Shown: piece after piece, positions 59,953 through 64,000 of the stretch
How positions within the stretch are numbered: position 1 is the first letter of the stretch
Layout of the letters: every line of letters starts with the position of its first letter
Source: Hymenobacter actinosclerus
GTDB lineage: Bacteria > Bacteroidota > Bacteroidia > Cytophagales > Hymenobacteraceae
Assembly: GCF_900111515.1 (NCBI RefSeq)
Contig: NZ_FOHS01000001.1
Location: 1,123,419 to 1,187,418 of the forward strand
DNA: 64,000 nucleotides
Direction: 5' to 3'
Program-made: the position numbers and the translations under genes
Notes under the pieces: model-generated
Told to the model about the DNA's origin: nothing
Databases searched by the model: none
Seen by the model: only the letters and a program-made list of their open reading frames with translations

Positions 59953-60125
59953 GGTATGGGAATCGCAGGTAAATAGAACGTCATTCTGAGCGAAGCGGAG
60001 CGAAGTCGAAGAATCTTTACCGCGTCGTTGCAGTCAGCAGGGATTACCACTGCACGCGAGATTCTTCGACTTCGCCTCCGGCTTCGCTCAGAATGACGTT
60101 CTTTCTTACCTGCGATTCCCGTACC
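59953..60125. repeat. Largest TCATTCTGAGCG palindrome, between convergent genes
   Basis: Outer arms (GGTATGGGAATCGCAGGTAA with TTACCTGCGATTCCCGTACC) enclose inner arms of the TCATTCTGAGCGAAGCG type (from 59980 and up to about 60098). The insert differs from other copies. It lies between selO and the converging small gene. Confidence 0.82.
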
Positions 60126-60127
60126 TC

Positions 60128-60176
60128 ATTCACTATTCACTATTCACTATTCACTATTCACTATTCACTATTCACT
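60128..60176. repeat. Seven ATTCACT heptamers overlapping a stop codon
   Basis: Seven perfect 7-bp units end at 60176. The TGA stop of the minus-strand gene (60172-60174) is part of the last unit. Directly to the left lies the palindrome at 59953-60125. Confidence 0.93.
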
Positions 60177-60561
60177 GCCGGACGAGCCAGGTATAGGCTG
60201 AGGCTACGTCGTCGAAGAGCAGGACAGTGGGCGCGGTTACGAAGTGCATGGCCGCCTCCATGCTTCTGCGCGCCGACCAGCTCGTGGGGCAAACCCAGGC
60301 CACGTAGCGCATTTGCAGTTCGGCCAGGCGCTGGTAGTACTCGCCTCCAACCCAGCGGGCGGCCTGCTCCCATTCGCTGGTTACCTGGGTGTTGTCGTTG
60401 AGCATTTTGTGGCAGGGCTGCCGCCGCAGGCAGGCCAGCACCTGCTCGCCGCCACTGCGGGCGCTGGCAGCCGTGTGGTTGCCGCGCCATTCCACGTAAA
60501 GGCACTGCTGAACAGGGTCGTAAGAAACAGTCAGCGGCGGCGAATCATAGAGCACTTCCAT
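60172..60561 (-). CDS. Conserved small protein of unknown function (STAS-like)
   Basis: This 129-residue soluble protein begins MEVLYDSPPLTVSYDPVQQCLYVEWRG, here read in parts of under 20 residues: the strand pattern TVSYD, LYVEWRG, then helices. Such proteins in Bacteroidota form a family with a STAS-like or SpoIIAA-like fold. I cannot assign a function. Its stop codon lies inside an ATTCACT heptamer array. It is divergent from msrB with a 45-bp gap. Confidence 0.7.
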   Translation of the reverse strand: MEVLYDSPPLTVSYDPVQQCLYVEWRGNHTAASARSGGEQVLACLRRQPCHKMLNDNTQVTSEWEQAARWVGGEYYQRLAELQMRYVAWVCPTSWSARRSMEAAMHFVTAPTVLLFDDVASAYTWLVRQ

Positions 60562-60606
60562 GACTGGGACGATTCGGAGGGTATTTTCAGGGGTAAATAT
60601 AAGGTA

Positions 60607-61074
60607 ATGGAAGAGCTTGACCCGCCGTTGCTGCGCTGGCGCGACGTGCTTACGTACGCCCGCTACGGCAACCCCGAGCCCCCGCGCCGGCTGGAATTGC
60701 CGGAAGCTGAGTGGGCCGCCCGGCTCACGCCGCGGCAGTTTCAGGTGCTGCGCAAGGCCGAAACCGAGCCGGCCTACCGCAACGAATTCTGCCGCTCCTA
60801 CGCGCCGGGCCGCTACGGCTGCGCCGGCTGCGGGCAGCCCCTATTCGATTCGGCCACGAAGTACCACGCCATTTCCGGCTGGCCCAGCTTCACCCAGCCC
60901 GCCGCCCGCGCCGCCCTGCGGTTTCAGTTCGACGACAGCCACCACATGCAGCGCGTGGAGGTGCGCTGCAACGTGTGCGCCGGCCACCTGGGCCACGTAT
61001 CGGCCGATGGGCCGGCGCCGGCCGGGCTGCGGTTCTGCATCAACTCGGCGAGTTTAGTGCTGGAGGCTGGCTAA
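60607..61074 (+). CDS. msrB: Peptide-methionine (R)-S-oxide reductase
   Basis: This 155-residue enzyme repairs R-methionine sulfoxide in proteins. The two zinc CxxC motifs are in GCAGCGQPLF and RCNVCAGHLGHV. The catalytic Cys is in RFCINSASL near the end. KYHAISGWPSF is also conserved. ATG 60607 is chosen since the long frame upstream (from 60244) has no family match and overlaps the opposite gene. Confidence 0.94.
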   Translation: MEELDPPLLRWRDVLTYARYGNPEPPRRLELPEAEWAARLTPRQFQVLRKAETEPAYRNEFCRSYAPGRYGCAGCGQPLFDSATKYHAISGWPSFTQPAARAALRFQFDDSHHMQRVEVRCNVCAGHLGHVSADGPAPAGLRFCINSASLVLEAG

Positions 61075-61088
61075 CGGTGCGGCCGGCT

Positions 61089-61130
61089 TTCCCGCAGAGG
61101 TTCGCGGAGGCATGCGCAGAGGAAAAGCAG
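61089..61130. repeat. Half-copy of the CCCGCAGAGG repeat
   Basis: TTCCCGCAGAGG with a following CGCGGAGG and CGCAGAGG resembles one arm of the palindrome at 36428-36529. The other arm is not seen nearby. Confidence 0.5.
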
Positions 61131-61212
61131 AGCCGTTCTGAGGTAAAGCCGCGCTGGCTCGGCGGAAAGGGTAACTCCTGCGTACTACAGGGTTCTACTT
61201 TACGCTGAATGC

Positions 61213-63777
61213 ATGTCGGAATCGAAAGCTGAGCAGTCAACCACGGGCTTCGTGCAAGTGCGCGGGGCCCGCGAGCATAACCTGAAAAACATCGACGTGG
61301 ACGTGCCGCGCGACGCGCTGGTGGTCTTTACCGGCGTGTCGGGCTCGGGCAAGAGCAGCCTGGCCTTTGGTACCTTGTACGCCGAGGCCCAGCGCCGCTA
61401 CCTCGAGTCGGTGTCGCCGTACGCGCGGCGGCTGTTTCATCAGATGGCCGTGCCCGAAGTCGACTCCATTGAGGGGCTGCCGCCGGCCGTGGCCTTGCAG
61501 CAGCAGCGCGGCACGCCCACCACCCGCTCGTCGGTGGGCTCGGTTACCACGCTGTCAAACCTGGTGCGCATGCTGTACTCGCGGGCCGGCGACTACCCCA
61601 AGGGGCAAGGCATTATCTACGCCGAAGCGTTTTCGGCCAATACGCCCGAGGGCGCCTGCCCCACCTGCCACGGGCTGGGCCGCGTGTATGAAGTCACCGA
61701 GGCCAGCATGGTGCCCGACCCCACGCTCACCATCCGGGAGCGGGCCATTGCCGCCTGGCCCCAGGCCTGGGGCGGCCAGAATCAGCGCGATATTCTGGTA
61801 ACGCTGGGCTACGACGTGGACACCCCCTGGCTGGATTTGCCGCAAAAAGACCGGGACTGGATTCTGTTCACCGACGAGCAGCCGGTGGTGCCCGTGTACC
61901 CCGGCCTCTCGCCCGAGCAAACCCGGCGGGCCGTGCAACGCAAGCAGGAACCCAACTACATGGGCACCTTCAGCAGCGCCCGGCGGCACGTGCTCTACAC
62001 CTTCGGCAACACCCAGAGCGCGAGCATGAAAAAGCGGGTGCAGCAGTACATGCTCAGCACCGTGTGCCCCACCTGCCACGGCAAGCGCCTGCGCCAGGCC
62101 TCGCTGAGCGTGACGTTTGCGGGCCTTGATATTGCGGATTTCTCGGCCCTGCCGCTCAAGCAGGTGGCCGCGTTGCTCCAGCCCTACGAGGCCGGCACCG
62201 AAACCGGCCACGCCCGCCACACCGCCCACGACCCGGCCCAGGTGGAGGCCGCCCGCCGCATTGCCGAAGACCTGCGGGCCCGGCTGGCGGTGCTGCTCGA
62301 TCTGGGCCTGGGCTATTTATCCCTAGAAAGAAGTACGCCCAGCCTCTCGCCGGGTGAATTGCAGCGGCTGCGGCTGGCCACTCAGCTTTACTCCAACCTG
62401 TTCGGAGTCGTGTACGTGCTTGATGAGCCCTCGGCGGGCCTGCACCCGGCCGATACCGAGGCCCTGCTCACGGCCCTGGCCAGCCTGCGCAGCGCGGGCA
62501 ACTCGCTGTTCGTGGTCGAGCACAACCTCGACGTAGTGCGCCGCGCCGACTGGCTCGTGGATGTGGGCCCGCAGGCCGGCGAGCAGGGCGGCCAAATCCT
62601 GTACAGCGGCCCGCCCGAAGGCCTGCGGGAAGTGCAAGCGTCTCAGACGCGGCGCTTTCTGTTCCCCGGCGAAGAAGACCAGTCCGCCGCCAAAGCCGAA
62701 CCCCGTGTGCCGGCCGGCTGGCTGGAGCTGTCGGGCATCACCCGCCACAACCTGCACGACCTTACGGTGCGCTTCCCGCTGGCCGTGCTCACGACCATCA
62801 CGGGCGTGTCGGGCTCGGGCAAATCGAGTCTGGTAAGCCAGCTGCTGAAGCTGGAAGTCAGAAGCGCCCGCGAAAAGGCGCCAACAGAAGACGAGCCGGA
62901 AACGGCCGACGAGCTGCTGGCGGCCGAAAACGACGACCACGACGAGGGCGGCGGAGCCTTGAGCTTCAGCTTCTCGCCCGACGCTGTCCCGCTCACCCGG
63001 CTGGTGCAGGTCGACCAGAAGCCCATTGGCCGCACGCCGCGCTCCAACATGGCCACCTATACCGGCCTGTTCGACCACGTGCGGCGGCTATTCGCGGCCA
63101 CGCCCGAGGCCCGCCGACGCCGTTACGATGCCGGCCAGTTCTCCTTCAACGTGAAAAAGGGGCGCTGCCCGAACTGCCAGGGCGAGGGCTTCGTGATGGT
63201 GGAACTGCTGTTTCTGCCCAGCGTGTACGCGCCCTGCCCGGTCTGCCACGGCACCCGCTACAACGACAAAACCCTCGAAATAGAGTACCACGGCCAGAAC
63301 ATTGCCCAGGTGCTGAACATGACGGTGGATGCGGCCAGCGAATTTTTCGCCGACGAGCCGCCCGTGCACCGGGCCCTGACGGTGCTGCGCGAAGTGGGCC
63401 TGGGCTACCTGCGCCTGGGCCAGCCGGCCACCGAGCTGAGCGGGGGCGAGGCCCAGCGCATCAAGCTGGCCACCGAGTTGCAGCGCCCCGCCCGCGGCCA
63501 CACCCTCTACGTGCTCGACGAGCCCACCACCGGCCTGCACCCCGCCGACGTGGAGCGCCTGCTGGTGCAGCTCCAGGCCCTGGTTGCGGCCGGCAACACG
63601 GTAGTGGTGGTAGAGCACGATATGCGCGTAGTAGCCGCCTCCGACTGGGTAATCGACATGGGCCCCGGCGCCGGCGACGAAGGCGGCCAAGTGGTCGCCG
63701 AAGGTTCGCCGGAAACAGTCGCCAAGTCGAAGGCCAGCAAAACGGCCCCGTACCTGCGGCGGTTTATGGAGAGGTAG
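61213..63777 (+). CDS. UvrA2-type excinuclease ABC subunit A paralogue
   Basis: This 854-residue ABC ATPase of the UvrA family has two nucleotide-binding domains. The Walker A motifs are [13 protein letters not shown] near residue 42 and [13 protein letters not shown] near 535. Signature motifs are [12 protein letters not shown] near 378 and [12 protein letters not shown] near 740. Zinc cysteines occur in [24 protein letters not shown] and CPVCHGTR. The protein is about 90 residues shorter than UvrA1. The region after the first Walker A appears to lack the UvrB-binding domain, the mark of UvrA2. UvrA2 proteins often help in DNA damage or drug tolerance. Confidence 0.9.
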   Translation: MSESKAEQSTTGFVQVRGAREHNLKNIDVDVPRDALVVFTGVSGSGKSSLAFGTLYAEAQRRYLESVSPYARRLFHQMAVPEVDSIEGLPPAVALQQQRGTPTTRSSVGSVTTLSNLVRMLYSRAGDYPKGQGIIYAEAFSANTPEGACPTCHGLGRVYEVTEASMVPDPTLTIRERAIAAWPQAWGGQNQRDILVTLGYDVDTPWLDLPQKDRDWILFTDEQPVVPVYPGLSPEQTRRAVQRKQEPNYMGTFSSARRHVLYTFGNTQSASMKKRVQQYMLSTVCPTCHGKRLRQASLSVTFAGLDIADFSALPLKQVAALLQPYEAGTETGHARHTAHDPAQVEAARRIAEDLRARLAVLLDLGLGYLSLERSTPSLSPGELQRLRLATQLYSNLFGVVYVLDEPSAGLHPADTEALLTALASLRSAGNSLFVVEHNLDVVRRADWLVDVGPQAGEQGGQILYSGPPEGLREVQASQTRRFLFPGEEDQSAAKAEPRVPAGWLELSGITRHNLHDLTVRFPLAVLTTITGVSGSGKSSLVSQLLKLEVRSAREKAPTEDEPETADELLAAENDDHDEGGGALSFSFSPDAVPLTRLVQVDQKPIGRTPRSNMATYTGLFDHVRRLFAATPEARRRRYDAGQFSFNVKKGRCPNCQGEGFVMVELLFLPSVYAPCPVCHGTRYNDKTLEIEYHGQNIAQVLNMTVDAASEFFADEPPVHRALTVLREVGLGYLRLGQPATELSGGEAQRIKLATELQRPARGHTLYVLDEPTTGLHPADVERLLVQLQALVAAGNTVVVVEHDMRVVAASDWVIDMGPGAGDEGGQVVAEGSPETVAKSKASKTAPYLRRFMER

Positions 63778-63810
63778 CCGGGAGCTTATGAAGAGGCAAT
63801 TCCGCGCATT

Positions 63811-64000
63811 TTACCGTATCACCTGCAGCCAACCCTTGTACGCGAGGCCGCTGGCCGCCTGCCGGAGGGTGTAGAAATACGTGCCCGGCGCGGCGGCCGG
63901 ACCCCACTCGTGTCGGTAAGATTTGGTGGCGTACACCTGGCTTCCCCAGCGCGAATAAATCGTCAGCTCCCAGTCGTTGCCGCTCAGCCCCGGGATGACG
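63811..64000 (-). CDS. T9SS type B sorting domain protein (partial, N-terminal part outside window)
   Basis: The minus strand is open from base 64000 to stop TAA at 63813-63811. The 62 residues include NDWELTIYSRWGSQVY, then GTYFYTLRQAASG and end KGWLQVIR. This is the gliding-motility-type C-terminal domain (T9SS type B), which directs secretion by the type IX system. The body of the protein lies beyond the window. It converges with uvrA2 with only 33 bp between the stop codons. Confidence 0.85.
   Translation of the reverse strand, partial: VIPGLSGNDWELTIYSRWGSQVYATKSYRHEWGPAAAPGTYFYTLRQAASGLAYKGWLQVIR

Noticed and set aside
60128..60176. CRISPR array
   Set aside because: Units are 7 bp and contiguous with no spacers. 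No cas genes are in the window.

Overview
The window looks like the chromosome of a GC-rich Bacteroidota, most likely Hymenobacter or a close relative in the Cytophagales. This rests on type IX secretion (T9SS) sorting domains, a PorV-like protein beside a C25-family PorU2-like sortase, a Bacteroidota-style curli locus, and promoters of the TTG-N19/20-TAnnTTTG type rather than TTGACA/TATAAT. The genus is an inference. No prophage, CRISPR array, rRNA or complete insertion sequence was seen. One REP-associated transposase (RAYT) gene lies between two REP-type hairpins.

Layout. 1-3187: 3' part of a RecQ-family helicase, the RAYT element and glutamate racemase. 3324-10241: curli locus (csgE, csgF, csgG, two curlin-repeat proteins, a CsgH-like chaperone and a beta-propeller lipoprotein). 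10853-17084: two large T9SS type A cargo proteins. 17176-19318 (minus): iscA-, iscU- and iscS-type Fe-S genes. 19478-22657: methylmalonyl-CoA epimerase, a YrdC/Sua5 protein, a small lipoprotein and a CCA-adding enzyme. 23123-26172 (minus): PspC/GIN membrane protein and its PadR regulator. 26449-32210: PorV-like and PorU2-like T9SS proteins. 32356-38564: folA, fmt, NamZ-like muramidase, LolE-like permease, M23 peptidase and a flavin/2Fe-2S reductase. 38729-46891: M3 peptidase, tRNA-Lys, a two-component system, a SulP transporter with carbonic anhydrase, and a quinone oxidoreductase. 47030-52992: half-size EamA protein and a sugar operon (SDR, glucosidase, cyclase, 6-phosphogluconate dehydrogenase). 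53198-55845: RecE-like nuclease, asnA and a DUF3140 protein. 56069-63777: Usp, flavin oxidase, SelO, an unknown protein, MsrB and UvrA2. 63811-64000: the end of a T9SS type B protein.

The most striking feature is the asnA leader (53979-54344). A Bacteroidota-type promoter is followed by a 29-codon ORF with a GGAG ribosome binding site. The ORF holds eight asparagine codons in runs of 2, 3 and 3. A strong intrinsic terminator follows, and its 5' arm can pair instead with a segment inside the leader ORF. This is the layout of ribosome-mediated attenuation, here apparently sensing asparagine for asparagine synthetase A. I know of no described attenuator of this kind for asnA, but that needs a literature and database check.

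A second theme is the intergenic DNA. Most gaps without an ordinary terminator hold long imperfect palindromes or tandem repeats of 7-bp (sometimes 8-bp) words, each gap with its own word and several arranged as inverted pairs. Convergent gene pairs carry either a canonical terminator or one of these palindromes.
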